A stretch of DNA of 64,000 nt, from assembly GCF_005577435.1 (NCBI RefSeq), contig NZ_CP040396.1, positions 2,166,501 through 2,230,500 of the forward strand, written 5' to 3'. The position numbers and the translations under genes were made by a program. Each line of letters starts with the position of its first letter. Positions within the stretch are counted from its first letter, which is position 1. This document shows, one piece after another, positions 51,049 through 61,507 of this stretch. The stretch is from Paenibacillus algicola. GTDB lineage: Bacteria; Bacillota; Bacilli; Paenibacillales; Paenibacillaceae. The notes beneath the pieces were generated by a model that searched no databases, had not been told where the DNA came from, and was given only the letters and a program-made list of their open reading frames with translations.

Positions 51049-52374
51049 TTGGCAAAATTCGAATATCGTTTCCCCGAGCTGGGCGAAGGTCTGCATGAAG
51101 GTGAAATCATCAAAATGCACATCAAGCCGGGTGACAAAGTAACAGACGACGACATCATCATGGAAGTGCAGAACGACAAGGCCGTCGTTGAAGTTCCTTG
51201 TCCCGTAAATGGTACGGTTCAGGAGGTATTTGCCAAGGACGGTCAGGTATGCCGTGTAGGTGAAGTGGTTGCCATCATTGATGCGGAGGGTGAAATTCCT
51301 GAACAGGAAGTCCAGGAAAATGAACAATCCGCTCAAGAGGTTGACGCTTCCCAAGGCGGAGTGGATACCGATTCCTCCCCAGCAGCGGATGCGCCTGCCG
51401 ATTCGAAGCAAGGTGGAGCGGAGTCATCTGCACCTGCAGCACCGAACAAAGACGTGCTTGCTACCCCAAGCGTACGTAAATTTGCACGGGAACAGGGCGT
51501 AGACCTGTCGCAGGTATCCGGTTCCGGCAACAACGGCAAGATTACCCGCGAGGATGTAGAAGCGTTCAAGAACGGCGGAGGTCAAGCTCCTGCCCAGAAG
51601 GCTGAGGCTGCTCCAGTAGAAGAAGCGGCTGAAGCGGCAGTACCTGCAGCGGCGGCTCCTTCCGATGCACGTGCTGAAGAAGAGCGCGTTCCGTTCAAAG
51701 GGATTCGCAAGGCAATTTCAAACGCAATGGTGAAGTCAGCCTATACTGCACCTCACGTAACCATCATGGATGAAGTGGACGTTACCGAGCTGGTTGCATT
51801 CCGCACCCGGATGAAGCCGATTGCTGAGAAGAAGGGTACGAAGGTAACCTACCTGCCATTCATCGTGAAGGCATTGGTAGCGGCATGCCGTCAGTTCCCG
51901 GCCCTGAATGCCATGATCGACGAAGAGTCCAATGAAATTGTGTACAAGAAGTACTACAACATCGGAATTGCAACAGATACAGACAGCGGTTTGATCGTTC
52001 CTGTAATTAAGGACGCGGATCGTAAGAGCATCTGGATGATCGCGGACAGCATCCGTGATCTGGCAAGCCGTGGTCGTGATGGCAAGCTGAGCCCTAATGA
52101 AATGAGAGGCTCGACCATCTCCATCACGAACATTGGATCTGCTGGCGGTATGTTCTTTACTCCGATTATCAATTTCCCTGAGGTTGCTATTCTGGGTACA
52201 GGCCGGATTTCCGAGAAGCCGGTTGTGAAGAACGGAGAAATTGTAGCTGCACCTGTCATGGCTCTTTCCCTGAGCTTTGACCACCGTATTATTGATGGAG
52301 CAACTGCCCAAAACTTTATGAATTACATTAAACAACTGCTCGCTAACCCTGAGCTGCTTGTGATGGAGGTGTAA
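51049..52374 (+). CDS. pdhC: Dihydrolipoamide acetyltransferase E2
   Basis: The protein has 441 aa from TTG 51049 (AGGGAGG eight bases before). There is one lipoyl domain (about 1-80, Lys44 in QNDKAVVEV), then an Ala/Pro/Gln-rich linker and a peripheral-subunit-binding domain (about 140-180, PSVRKFAREQGVDL). A second Ala-rich linker leads to the catalytic domain with His/Asp in SFDHRIIDGA. A single lipoyl domain is usual in Bacilli. Confidence 0.97.
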   Translation: MAKFEYRFPELGEGLHEGEIIKMHIKPGDKVTDDDIIMEVQNDKAVVEVPCPVNGTVQEVFAKDGQVCRVGEVVAIIDAEGEIPEQEVQENEQSAQEVDASQGGVDTDSSPAADAPADSKQGGAESSAPAAPNKDVLATPSVRKFAREQGVDLSQVSGSGNNGKITREDVEAFKNGGGQAPAQKAEAAPVEEAAEAAVPAAAAPSDARAEEERVPFKGIRKAISNAMVKSAYTAPHVTIMDEVDVTELVAFRTRMKPIAEKKGTKVTYLPFIVKALVAACRQFPALNAMIDEESNEIVYKKYYNIGIATDTDSGLIVPVIKDADRKSIWMIADSIRDLASRGRDGKLSPNEMRGSTISITNIGSAGGMFFTPIINFPEVAILGTGRISEKPVVKNGEIVAAPVMALSLSFDHRIIDGATAQNFMNYIKQLLANPELLVMEV

Positions 52375-52377
52375 CAC

Positions 52378-53799
52378 ATGGTAGTAGGAGACGCTTCTCT
52401 GGATATTGATACATTAGTTATTGGTGCTGGTCCCGGCGGCTATGTGGCGGCAATTCGTGCGGCCCAGCTGGGCCAAAAGGTTCTGATTGTGGACAAGGCT
52501 GAGGTTGGCGGCGTGTGCTTGAACAGAGGATGTATTCCTTCAAAAGCACTGATCTCTGCGGCACACAGCTTTGAATCCGCGAAGCATGCAGATGCTTTCG
52601 GTGTTCAGGTTGGTGACGTGACGGTTGACTTTGCCAAGACTCAAGAGTTCAAGAGCGGTGTGGTCAAGAAGCTGACCGGCGGAGTTGGCGCGCTGCTTAA
52701 GGGCAACAAGGTTGAAATATTCAACGGCGAGTGCATGTTCATTAATGAAAACGAAGCTCGTGTATTCAATGAGCATGAATCTCCACGTTATCGTTTCAAA
52801 AACTGTATCATTGCTACCGGCTCCCGTCCGATTGAGCTGAAAGCATTCCCGTTCGGTGGACGCATTATGTCTTCCACGGAAGCTCTGGAGCTGCAAGAGC
52901 TGCCGAAGAGCCTCGTTGTAATCGGCGGCGGGTACATCGGCGCTGAGCTGGGTCAAATGTTCTCCAAATTCGGCACGAAGGTTACGATCCTGGAAGGTCT
53001 GGACTCGATCCTGAACGGATTTGATCCTGATATGACGAAGCTGGTTGCTAAGAACATGCAAAAAACCGGCGTTGAAATTATTACGAATGCTAAAGCTGAA
53101 AGTGCAGAGCAGACGGATAAAGACGTCACTGTGAAGTACACTGTCAACGGTGAGAACAAAGAAATCACTGCAGATTATCTGCTTGTAACCGTTGGACGCC
53201 GTCCGAACACCGACGGTGAGCTCGGTCTGGATCTGATCGATATTGAAATGACAGACCGCGGTCTGATCAAGGTGGATCACCAGGGACGTACCAACCATCC
53301 GCATATCTTTGCGATTGGTGATATCGTGCCAGGTCCTGCATTGGCGCACAAAGCTTCTTATGAAGGTAAAGTAGCTGCTGAAGCGATTTCCGGTCTTCCA
53401 TCCGTAGTAGACTACAAATGTGTACCAGCGGTTGCGTTTACAGATCCGGAATGCTCCAGCGTAGGCTTGACAGAAGCACAGGCTAAAGAGCAAGGCTACA
53501 AGCCGAAGTCCGGGAAGTTCCCGTTTGCGGGTAACGGCCGTGCCCTGTCTCTGAACAGCCCTGAAGGCTTCGTGAAGATTGTTGCTGATGAAGATACCGG
53601 TTTGGTGCTGGGCGCTCATATTGCCGGGATCGAAGCTTCCAATCTGATTGCTGAGCTTGGTCTTGCTATCGAAATGGGAGCTACCCTGGAAGATATCGCC
53701 CTGACCATTCATGCACATCCTACGCTTGGCGAAATCGTTGCGGAAGGCGCTGAGCTGGTGCTCGGTCATCCAATTCACGCCATGGCACCGCGCAAATAA
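52378..53799 (+). CDS. pdhD: Dihydrolipoamide dehydrogenase E3
   Basis: The protein has 473 aa, 3 bases after pdhC. FAD motif [17 protein letters not shown], redox pair in [18 protein letters not shown] motif [11 protein letters not shown], and the C-terminal His/Glu in [13 protein letters not shown]. It re-oxidises dihydrolipoamide for PDH and probably also for other oxo-acid complexes. Confidence 0.97.
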   Translation: MVVGDASLDIDTLVIGAGPGGYVAAIRAAQLGQKVLIVDKAEVGGVCLNRGCIPSKALISAAHSFESAKHADAFGVQVGDVTVDFAKTQEFKSGVVKKLTGGVGALLKGNKVEIFNGECMFINENEARVFNEHESPRYRFKNCIIATGSRPIELKAFPFGGRIMSSTEALELQELPKSLVVIGGGYIGAELGQMFSKFGTKVTILEGLDSILNGFDPDMTKLVAKNMQKTGVEIITNAKAESAEQTDKDVTVKYTVNGENKEITADYLLVTVGRRPNTDGELGLDLIDIEMTDRGLIKVDHQGRTNHPHIFAIGDIVPGPALAHKASYEGKVAAEAISGLPSVVDYKCVPAVAFTDPECSSVGLTEAQAKEQGYKPKSGKFPFAGNGRALSLNSPEGFVKIVADEDTGLVLGAHIAGIEASNLIAELGLAIEMGATLEDIALTIHAHPTLGEIVAEGAELVLGHPIHAMAPRK

Positions 53800-53827
53800 A
53801 GAATTCATATCACTTTCATGATAAAAT

Positions 53828-53870
53828 GGCCGGCGGACTCCATTAGGACTCTGCCGGTTTTTTTTCTTTT
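53828..53870 (+). terminator. Terminator of pdh operon
   Basis: GCCGGCGGAC-type stem pairs with the later TGCCGG, followed by nine T. Confidence 0.85.
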
Positions 53871-53984
53871 CACCTGGTTAGCTTGTGGTCAAAGTTCCAC
53901 TTGATTTCACTTGATAGGAATACATGGATCACATAAACTAAATGAGAGAAGCTAAATTAAAAGAGATATAAGGTGGGAATCCGG

Positions 53985-54779
53985 TTGAAAAGTTACCTGG
54001 AATTATTACAGGATATTCTAGATCATGGAGTGGAAAAAGAGGACCGCACCGGTACGGGAACCTTGTCCGTATTTGGTCGCCAGCTTCGCTTTAATCTCGC
54101 TGAAGGCTTTCCACTGGTAACAACAAAGCGTATCCATCTAAAATCTGTCGTCCATGAGCTGCTATGGTTCCTGAGCGGAGACACGAATATCCGTTATCTG
54201 AAGGAAAATAAGGTGCGGATCTGGGACGAATGGGCAGACGAGCAAGGTGAGCTTGGGCCTGTATACGGCTCACAGTGGCGTCATTGGGAAGCGCCGGACG
54301 GTCGACAGATTGATCAGATTGCGAATGTGATTGAATCCATCCGACAGAACCCAGACTCTCGCCGGCATATTGTGAGTGCATGGAATGTCGCGGAGATTGA
54401 GCAAATGAAGCTGCCGCCATGCCATTTCGTCTTTCAATTCTATGTAGCCGGCGGGAAGCTATCCTGCATGCTGACGATGAGATCCGTGGATACGTTTCTG
54501 GGACTGCCCTTTAACATTGCGAGCTATGCATTATTGACGCACATGGTCGCTCAGCAATGCGATTTAGAGCCTGGAGAATTCATCTGGTCCGGCGGTGATG
54601 TTCATATCTACTCCAACCACTTGGAACAGGTAAAAACCCAGCTGGAAAGAGAGCCATATGCTCCGCCGCAGCTCGTGATCAAGCGCAAGCCAGACAGTAT
54701 TTTTCAGTACGAATTTGAGGATTTTGAATTCCAGAATTACGAGCATCATCCGACAATCAAGGCAACGGTCGCCATTTAA
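53985..54779 (+). CDS. thyA: Thymidylate synthase
   Basis: The protein has 264 aa from TTG 53985 (AAGGTGG seven bases before), the same length as E. coli ThyA. Cys146 in [10 protein letters not shown] is the nucleophile. [11 protein letters not shown] and RRHIVSAWN hold the phosphate-binding Arg residues. [15 protein letters not shown] is the folate site. It makes dTMP from dUMP with methylene-THF. The DHF produced is used by the next gene. Confidence 0.97.
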   Translation: MKSYLELLQDILDHGVEKEDRTGTGTLSVFGRQLRFNLAEGFPLVTTKRIHLKSVVHELLWFLSGDTNIRYLKENKVRIWDEWADEQGELGPVYGSQWRHWEAPDGRQIDQIANVIESIRQNPDSRRHIVSAWNVAEIEQMKLPPCHFVFQFYVAGGKLSCMLTMRSVDTFLGLPFNIASYALLTHMVAQQCDLEPGEFIWSGGDVHIYSNHLEQVKTQLEREPYAPPQLVIKRKPDSIFQYEFEDFEFQNYEHHPTIKATVAI

Positions 54780-54838
54780 CGATATCTCTACTGTAGCAGG
54801 TCTGAGCGTAATTTAAGGCAAAGGAGCGTCTTTAAAGG

Positions 54839-55336
54839 ATGAGCATCTCAATGATTTGGGCTATGGGCCGAAACGGAGTGATCGGCAAGGATAATGACAT
54901 CCCTTGGCGTTTGCCGCGGGATCTGGCCTACTTTAAGAAAATGACACTGCAAAAAACGATTCTCATGGGCAGAAAAACGTGGGAGTCGTTCGGTGGCCAG
55001 CCGCTGCCTCAGCGTCGCCATTTAGTAGTGACCGGAGATCATAATTATTCGGTTCCTTTTGAAGAGGTGCACATCCTTCATGATTTGGAGGAGGCGATGC
55101 CTTACTCTCAGGATCAGGAGCTAATGGTTATTGGCGGATCTCAAATCTACAAGCAGATGCTGCCAAAAGCGGACCGATTGTATGTAACATTTATTGAAGA
55201 AGATTTTGAGGGAGACACGTATTTCCCCGAGGTTGATTGGAGTCAGTGGACGCTTGTGAGCAATGAGGCCGGAATTATGGATGAGAACAATCCGTACAGC
55301 TATCGATTTGCAATTTATGAGCGGGCTGAGAGCTAG
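54839..55336 (+). CDS. folA: Dihydrofolate reductase
   Basis: The protein has 165 aa. Features: GRNGVIGKDNDIPWRLPRDL, TILMGRKTWES, VIGGSQIYKQML and the Asp in GDTYFPEVDW. The substrate-site acid is in the NDIPW region. It recycles DHF to THF and is paired with thyA, as often seen in Bacilli. Confidence 0.95.
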   Translation: MSISMIWAMGRNGVIGKDNDIPWRLPRDLAYFKKMTLQKTILMGRKTWESFGGQPLPQRRHLVVTGDHNYSVPFEEVHILHDLEEAMPYSQDQELMVIGGSQIYKQMLPKADRLYVTFIEEDFEGDTYFPEVDWSQWTLVSNEAGIMDENNPYSYRFAIYERAES

Positions 55337-55647
55337 AAACGATTTCCTGTGGTGACTCTTCGTGCTGAGATGGTTGTAGGAAAACACAAATGATTATGCA
55401 TATAATCCATTTAACAGCAGAAAGAACTAATGCTACGATATTTTTACACTGTGAACCGGTAAAGATGCTGACAAGCCAGCGGACAAGCGGTGATAAAAGT
55501 TTTTCTTAACAGGCATAGAAAAAATAAATCGCGATTTTCACGGTTTATTCCTTCTTTCACAGATAGATAGCTCACATTTTATGATATGATTAAAAATACA
55601 ATCACACGAATGACTCAGCATGACTAGAACGGATGGGGGAAAGCAGG
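55337..55647. other. Gene-free region before gltD
   Basis: About 310 bases, AT-rich in the right half, with TATGAT at 55585-55590 as a possible -10 box. No convincing -35 and no clear terminator for the thyA-folA pair were found. Confidence 0.45.
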
Positions 55648-57135
55648 ATGTCAACACCAACTGGATTTATGGAATATAACCGTCAGCTGCCGGCAGATCG
55701 GGAACCGGCGGAGCGGATTAAAGACTGGGAAGAGTTTCACAAACATATGGAAGAAGAAGAGCTTCAAACCCAGGGAGCTCGCTGTATGGATTGCGGAACG
55801 CCATATTGTCATACGGGCATCGACATGGTTGGAGGTACGGCAGGCTGTCCTGTGCACAACCTGATTCCGGAGTGGAATAATCTTGTCTATCGCGGCTTGT
55901 GGAGAGATGCGCTGGAGCGTCTTCATAAGACGAACAATTTTCCGGAGTTTACGGGACGAATCTGTCCGGCGCCTTGTGAAGGCTCATGTACAGTAGGCTT
56001 GATTGGTCAGCCTGTGACAATTAAGACCATTGAACAGGCCATTATTGATAAAGGCTTTGAAGAGGGCTGGGTAGTTCCAGAGCCGCCGGAGAAGCGGACA
56101 GGGCGCCGTGTTGCCGTAGTAGGCTCCGGTCCTGCCGGTCTGGCGGCGGCGGCGCAGCTGAATAAGGCTGGACATACCGTTACAGTTTACGAGCGTTCTG
56201 ACCGTGTTGGAGGACTGCTTATGTACGGTATTCCATCTATGAAGCTGGATAAAGCAGTTGTTCAGCGCCGTGTGGATCTTCTCGCTGCAGAGGGTGTAGA
56301 GTTCATTGTGAACACGGAGATTGGGAAGGACATTCCTGCCCAGCAGCTGGTGGATGATTACGATGCGGTTGTCCTGTGCGGCGGAGCCACAAAGCCCCGT
56401 CAGTTCAACATTGAAGGCAGTGACTTGAAGGGCGTTCACTATGCGATGGATTACCTCAACGGTACAATCAAGAGCTATCTCGATTCCAACCTGGAGGATG
56501 GCAATTATATCTCCGCTAAGGATCAGGATGTGATCGTGATTGGCGGCGGCGATACAGGCTCTGACTGTGTGGCTACTGCTCTGCGTCACGGCTGCAGAAG
56601 CATTACGCAGTTCGGTACACACAAGAAAGCGCCATTAGAGCGTGATACCATGAACAATCCGTGGCCGCAATTCCCGAACGTGTACACGCTGGATTATGCA
56701 CACGAAGAAGCCAAGGCTATGTTTGGACAGGATCCGCGTGAATTCTCCATTATGACGACGAAATTTGTCGGGGATGAAGAAGGTAATCTGAAAGAGCTCC
56801 ATACGATTCAGATTGAACGGATTGTAGATGAAACAGGACGTAAGGTATACCAGCCGGTACCGGGCACAGAGCGGATTTTTCCGGCTCAGAAGGCGTTTAT
56901 TGCCATCGGTTTTGACGGACCGGAATCTACGATTCTGGATCAGCTCGGTCTGGAAGCCGACCGCCGCTCTAATGTAAAAGCGAAATACGGCAAATATACA
57001 ACGAACGTTGACAAGGTTTTTGCAGCAGGTGATATGCGCCGGGGACAGAGCTTGGTTGTATGGGCAATTAATGAGGGCCGTGAGGCTGCCCGTGAAGTGG
57101 ATAAGTTTTTGATGGGCAGCACGGTGCTGGTTTAA
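55648..57135 (+). CDS. gltD: Glutamate synthase small (beta) subunit
   Basis: The protein has 495 aa from ATG 55648 (GGGGGA upstream). ATG 55633 would be an alternative. The N-terminal iron-sulfur Cys cluster is in [13 protein letters not shown] and [12 protein letters not shown]. The FAD site is [13 protein letters not shown] and the NADPH site [13 protein letters not shown]. It supplies electrons to the large GltA/B subunit, which is not in this window. A stand-alone role or a distant large-subunit gene are both possible. Confidence 0.93.
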   Translation: MSTPTGFMEYNRQLPADREPAERIKDWEEFHKHMEEEELQTQGARCMDCGTPYCHTGIDMVGGTAGCPVHNLIPEWNNLVYRGLWRDALERLHKTNNFPEFTGRICPAPCEGSCTVGLIGQPVTIKTIEQAIIDKGFEEGWVVPEPPEKRTGRRVAVVGSGPAGLAAAAQLNKAGHTVTVYERSDRVGGLLMYGIPSMKLDKAVVQRRVDLLAAEGVEFIVNTEIGKDIPAQQLVDDYDAVVLCGGATKPRQFNIEGSDLKGVHYAMDYLNGTIKSYLDSNLEDGNYISAKDQDVIVIGGGDTGSDCVATALRHGCRSITQFGTHKKAPLERDTMNNPWPQFPNVYTLDYAHEEAKAMFGQDPREFSIMTTKFVGDEEGNLKELHTIQIERIVDETGRKVYQPVPGTERIFPAQKAFIAIGFDGPESTILDQLGLEADRRSNVKAKYGKYTTNVDKVFAAGDMRRGQSLVVWAINEGREAAREVDKFLMGSTVLV

Positions 57136-57175
57136 TCACTCTGTCATCTATGCTATAATTAAATATCATGTTGAG

Positions 57176-57207
57176 AAGGACTTCGCCTGGGCGGAGTCCT
57201 TTTTTAG
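57176..57207 (+). terminator. Terminator after gltD
   Basis: GGACTTCGCC pairs with GGCGGAGTCC around a two-base spacer, then TTTTTTAG. A TATAAT at 57154-57159 lies just upstream, so it may end a tiny transcript too. Confidence 0.88.
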
Positions 57208-57272
57208 AGTCCAGCGGGAGTCTGCAAGTGGTAGATTCAGCTGAAGAGTCGGCGGATAGGAGGGTCTTGCTA

Positions 57273-59564
57273 TTGAAGACACTGGTCATTGCGGAGAAGC
57301 CGGATATGGGCAGAAATATCGCTGCGGTCATGGAGCCGCGAGCAAAGAATAACCGGACATATATCGAAGGAGAGCAGTATATCATTACCTGGGCGATCGG
57401 CCACTTGGTTGGACTGGCAGAGCCGGATGCCTATGATCCCAAATACAAACGCTGGAATATCAAGGATCTGCCGATTATTCCGGAGTCCTTCAAGATTGTT
57501 CCAAACCCCAAAACCAAGGATCAGCTTAAGGTCATCGGTGAACTGGCGAAGAAGTGCAACCAGATTATTAACGCCTGTGATGCAGGGCGGGAAGGGCAGT
57601 ACATTTTTGCACTCATTCAGCAGCAGTTGAAGCTTAAGCAGCCGGTTAAACGCCTGTGGATCTCGGATCTGACACCAGAGAGTATTGCGAATGGCTTCAA
57701 AGGGCTAAAGGACGGGGCGGAATTTGATAATTTAACGAAGGCGGCACGGGCACGGAGCGAGGCAGATTGGCTGATCGGGATGAATGCATCCCGGGCGTTC
57801 ACAACGAAGCATCAGACCCTGCTGTCTGTAGGCAGAGTACAGACTCCGGTGCTGGCGTTAATCTATGACCGGCAGAAGGAAATTGAAGCCTTTGAATCTC
57901 AAACCTTTTATGAAGTAAAGGCGGCTTTTTCTCAAGGCACGCTGCAGTACACCGGGGTCTGGCAAGGAGACCGTTTGACCTCCAAAGAGCTTGCGGAGGA
58001 CATTGCCGCTCGCGTACAAGGCCGAATAGGCCGTATTGCTTCTTATGAGGTTAAGGACACGCGGGATTATCCCTTCAAGCTCTACGACCTGACACTGCTT
58101 CAACGGGAGGCAAATGCGAAGCTGGGCTTCTCAGCCAAAAAAACACTGGATATTGCTCAGGCATTGTACGAGCGGCACAAGGTTATCTCTTATCCTCGTA
58201 CGAACTCCAACTATGTGACGGAGCAGAACATCGAGCCGATGCACAAGGCGTTAAATATGCTGAAAGCTACAGCTTATCAAGCCATGGCGGAGAATGCGGA
58301 TCCATCCCGGGTGCATAAGAATAATAAATCTATATGCAATCCGCAGCGGGTCGAGGATCACCATGCCATTCTTCCGACCCTGAAGAAGCCAGGAACATTA
58401 AGCAAGGAAGAGCAGCAGCTGTATGACCTGATCATCATCCGCTTCTTATCACAATTTTACCCTCCGGCAGAATATAAACAGCATACGGTCATTACGCAAG
58501 TGGAGCGCGATGCTTTTAAGACCAGCATCAAGGAGCTTGTCTCCCTAGGGTGGAAGGTACTGATTCAGCAGGATGCAGAGCGAAAGCCAGCGCGTTCATC
58601 AAAGAAAGCTAAGGACGATGAGGAAGAAGAAACACAGGAATGGAGCGGCAAATCATTCGGTCTAGAAGAAGACAAGCCGGTGCAATGTGTGCAGAGCGAA
58701 GCGAAGGAGAAGGCGACACAGCCTCCAAAAAGCTTTACGGAAGGAACCCTATTGAAGGCCATGGAGAGCGCCGGCAAAAGCATGGAAAATGAAGAGCTGC
58801 GCGATATTATGAAGGATAGCGGCCTCGGCACGCCGGCAACACGAGCAGCTACGATCGAACGGCTGAAGAAGGTTGGCTACATTACGATGCAGGGGAAAAA
58901 GATTACCGTGACGCAAAAGGGCAGATCCGCTATTGAGCTGATCCGTCACGCCGGCGTTGAACTGCTGGCTTCCCCGGAAATGACCGGACAATGGGAGCGC
59001 CGATTAAATCAGATCTCTAAAGGCGAGGCTTCCTCCGAGCAATTTATGAGCAATGTGCAGCGCTTTGCGGTATCCATCATTCAGAAGGTGTCCACGCAGC
59101 AGGCAGCGCCGCCTTCCATGTTTGGAGATGAGAACAGCCCAAGCTCACCGCGCACCGGGAAGCGAAGTGAGGGTCCTACAGGGACGCGGACCAAGGCAGC
59201 TTCAGGCACAGCGGGATCCTCTAAAGCTGCGAAGACGGGGCGAACATCATCAGCAGCCTCCGCCGTGGACACGAGAGTGAAGACGACGTTAGGCAGTTGT
59301 CCTGTTGAGGGCTGCGGCGGACACATTATTGAGGGACGCAAAGGCTATGGCTGCTCCAGCTTTAAATCCGGCTGTACATTTGTCATCTGGAAGGAGTTTG
59401 CCGGCAAAACGATCTCACAGGCAATGCTGAAATCACTCCTGAGCCAGGGGCGAACACAGCTCTTGTCCTTTAAGGATGAGCGGGGCCATCCCTTTAAAGC
59501 GAGAATTGTGCAGCAGCGTCCCGACAGCGGACAGCTTCGGGTGGAGCGGGAGCAAGGATCATGA
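57273..59564 (+). CDS. topB: DNA topoisomerase III
   Basis: The protein has 763 aa from TTG 57273 (AGGAGGG eight bases before). The start KTLVIAEKPDMGRNIAA is the family one. The Toprim region holds the acidic residues in NACDAGREGQYIF. The active-site Tyr is in SYPRTNSNYV. After an extended charged loop (about 455-500) and a low-complexity linker (about 635-680), a zinc-ribbon-like end follows (CPVEGCGG ... CSSFKSGC). Type IA enzyme that resolves DNA junctions. Confidence 0.95.
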   Translation: MKTLVIAEKPDMGRNIAAVMEPRAKNNRTYIEGEQYIITWAIGHLVGLAEPDAYDPKYKRWNIKDLPIIPESFKIVPNPKTKDQLKVIGELAKKCNQIINACDAGREGQYIFALIQQQLKLKQPVKRLWISDLTPESIANGFKGLKDGAEFDNLTKAARARSEADWLIGMNASRAFTTKHQTLLSVGRVQTPVLALIYDRQKEIEAFESQTFYEVKAAFSQGTLQYTGVWQGDRLTSKELAEDIAARVQGRIGRIASYEVKDTRDYPFKLYDLTLLQREANAKLGFSAKKTLDIAQALYERHKVISYPRTNSNYVTEQNIEPMHKALNMLKATAYQAMAENADPSRVHKNNKSICNPQRVEDHHAILPTLKKPGTLSKEEQQLYDLIIIRFLSQFYPPAEYKQHTVITQVERDAFKTSIKELVSLGWKVLIQQDAERKPARSSKKAKDDEEEETQEWSGKSFGLEEDKPVQCVQSEAKEKATQPPKSFTEGTLLKAMESAGKSMENEELRDIMKDSGLGTPATRAATIERLKKVGYITMQGKKITVTQKGRSAIELIRHAGVELLASPEMTGQWERRLNQISKGEASSEQFMSNVQRFAVSIIQKVSTQQAAPPSMFGDENSPSSPRTGKRSEGPTGTRTKAASGTAGSSKAAKTGRTSSAASAVDTRVKTTLGSCPVEGCGGHIIEGRKGYGCSSFKSGCTFVIWKEFAGKTISQAMLKSLLSQGRTQLLSFKDERGHPFKARIVQQRPDSGQLRVEREQGS

Positions 59565-59582
59565 AGCAGCACGTTTATCAAA

Positions 59583-59633
59583 TGTCAAACAGGCAGAAGG
59601 CGCTCTCTATTAGAGTGCCTTCTGCCTGTTTGT
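59583..59633. terminator. Bidirectional terminator
   Basis: AAACAGGCAGAAGGC pairs with GCCTTCTGCCTGTTT, with an inner CTCT/AGAG, between convergent topB and a HAD gene. Confidence 0.88.
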
Positions 59634-59643
59634 AGTGAGGAAA

Positions 59644-60393
59644 TTAAAGGGAGGTCTGTGTGAGATGGCTCGTAATAATTTCTGGCACCTCTGTCAGGGC
59701 CTCCACGGTGTATAAAATATTGTGGGGCTGCTTCTTTAACTCCACCATATTGTACTGCCATTCCGTTTCCTGCTTCAAATAAATGGTGTTAATGCCTGCC
59801 GTCAAAGCCGGCATAACATCCGTACGCAGGGAGTTGCCGACCATCCAGGTACGGGTGCGCTCGAAGCTTCGCATCTGGAGAATTTCCTCCAGGGCATGAA
59901 TATTTTTGTGCTGACGAATGTAGATCCGGTCGTCAAAATACTGGAAAAGCTTCATCTGCTGAATCTTGCGCTGCTGAATCTTTGTCTCTCCTCCTGTGTA
60001 CAAGTAGAGGTGATGACCGGATTCCTGCAAAGCGTTCAGCGTTTCGACCATCCCGGGATAGGCCTCAACCTCCTGATCGTAGACGCTCAGTCCCAGCTGA
60101 TACAGCTCCTGCTCCTCTGAGGTGACCGGCGTTCTGCGGTGCCGCTTGCTGAAGAAGCGATAAGTGGCAATCAGCGATTCCGGAAAGTTGCTGCTGGCAA
60201 AGCCCAGCTTGTTAATCCCCTCGACATCAATTTCGATCTGCTTGGAACGCACTTCCTCTGTGGTCACGCCGTAATCCCGAAACCAGTCTGTGATCTGCTC
60301 GAAGTAGGCGGCCAGAATCAAATCAAAATACTTATTGCAATGAATTAACGTATCATCCATGTCAAAAATAATATGCTGGTTCATGCTGTTCAT
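59644..60393 (-). CDS. HAD family hydrolase
   Basis: The protein has 249 aa from the ATG at 60393 (GAGGAG seven bases before). HAD motifs: FDMDDTLIH, LYTGGE (motif II region), a Lys/Gln-rich middle, and VGNSLRTDVMPAL. The motif II Thr is followed by GG, and the motif III Lys is not obvious (RQHKNIHALE). The substrate is unknown. Confidence 0.85.
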   Translation of the reverse strand: MNSMNQHIIFDMDDTLIHCNKYFDLILAAYFEQITDWFRDYGVTTEEVRSKQIEIDVEGINKLGFASSNFPESLIATYRFFSKRHRRTPVTSEEQELYQLGLSVYDQEVEAYPGMVETLNALQESGHHLYLYTGGETKIQQRKIQQMKLFQYFDDRIYIRQHKNIHALEEILQMRSFERTRTWMVGNSLRTDVMPALTAGINTIYLKQETEWQYNMVELKKQPHNILYTVEALTEVPEIITSHLTQTSL

Positions 60394-60433
60394 GCTCTCA
60401 CTCCTCACAACATCTCTCTCTAGTATACCGCTA

Positions 60434-61360
60434 TTAGGTTAACCGCATGTAAGATTCCAGAAACATTTGCAGCTCCGCGGCTCCATCCGGTCTTAAGCTA
60501 AAACGGCCATTCTCATCGGTAGTATCAACATGAGAACGCAGCAGTCCTGCTGCTCTCAGAATAACCAGATGATGAAGCAGCCTTTCGTCGGATAAGGCCA
60601 GGTGCTTTCCGATTTCGCCGACGGTCTTGGGCTCATGCGCCACAAATCGCAGCAGGCGGAGACGTTCCGGATGGGCGAGGGCGTCGGTCATGCGAAGCAG
60701 CACCATCGGCGGGTCGTCCTCATTGTCCTCTGGCACATCGACCGGATACTGAATCAGCAGCAGGTTTTCATAAAAGCAGTATGTATTAATGGGACGAAAA
60801 TGAACACCCGGAAACAAAATGACGCTCGTGACAGGCAAATTGTCAAGAATTACGCCGCCGGTTGCATATTCAACCAGGCTCTCCGGCTCCATCTTGCTTA
60901 GCAAAATACTCTTTTCTTGAGCATCCTCTTCCAGCAGAAGGCGGTATTCATGTTCAGCCTCTTGAAAATAATGATGGTACCATAGGCGCATCAGGGCAGG
61001 ATAAGTATCAATCACGCGCTGCAGCTCATCCTGAGACAGGACGGGCATATAGGTTATCAGGCGAGAATACAGCTCTTCCACAGGGGTGCTGTCCAGCCAA
61101 TCCAGGAACGCCGCGGGCTGATCGTCCATATGAGGGTCGCGTAGCATAATCAGGGCGTACAGAACATCGAAATCTAGAAACGGGCAGTTACGGGCTTCAT
61201 TCAGCTTAGACTTGACCTCTTCAGGAAGACGCTGATCCAGATCCTGCATAAATGAAGGGCCGATGTCGAGATTGTCCGTCCACTTCTTGGTTACATAGAT
61301 CATAAAGCTGCTGAGGCATTCATAGACCACCGATACATCAACGCTTACTTTGTACTTCAT
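60434..61360 (-). CDS. ArsR-type HTH regulator with N-terminal sensor region
   Basis: The protein has 308 aa. The N-terminal 210 residues are acidic/aromatic (a DUF5937-like part). A C-terminal winged helix (about 230-308) follows, with AHPERLRLLRFVAHEPKTVGEIGKHLALSDERLLHHL. It is divergent from an MFS transporter and 147 bases away, so it probably controls that gene and itself. Confidence 0.85.
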   Translation of the reverse strand: MKYKVSVDVSVVYECLSSFMIYVTKKWTDNLDIGPSFMQDLDQRLPEEVKSKLNEARNCPFLDFDVLYALIMLRDPHMDDQPAAFLDWLDSTPVEELYSRLITYMPVLSQDELQRVIDTYPALMRLWYHHYFQEAEHEYRLLLEEDAQEKSILLSKMEPESLVEYATGGVILDNLPVTSVILFPGVHFRPINTYCFYENLLLIQYPVDVPEDNEDDPPMVLLRMTDALAHPERLRLLRFVAHEPKTVGEIGKHLALSDERLLHHLVILRAAGLLRSHVDTTDENGRFSLRPDGAAELQMFLESYMRLT

Positions 61361-61404
61361 AAACTAAAGTACCCTCCTGATAAATGACATTATTTTATTA
61401 TGGC

Positions 61405-61433
61405 TTGTAAGGAATAGGCTTGTCTACTATAAT
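61405..61433 (+). promoter_or_regulatory. MFS gene promoter
   Basis: TTGTAA at 61405-61410, a 17-base spacer and TATAAT at 61428-61433, 75 bases before the MFS start and in the regulator's upstream region. Confidence 0.75.
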
Positions 61434-61507
61434 GTTTCTTTGGCTTTTTTTATTTTAAGGCTAAGAACACAAATGTACAGCATACGCTGGAAGGGGAATA
61501 TCCTGAA

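Noticed and set aside
52540..53808. 422-codon ORF antisense to pdhD
   Set aside because: It exactly mirrors a well-identified gene, has no SD and no recognisable protein pattern. It is a codon-bias shadow. The same applies to antisense ORFs over pdhA (48937-49683), pdhB (49982-50893) and metH.
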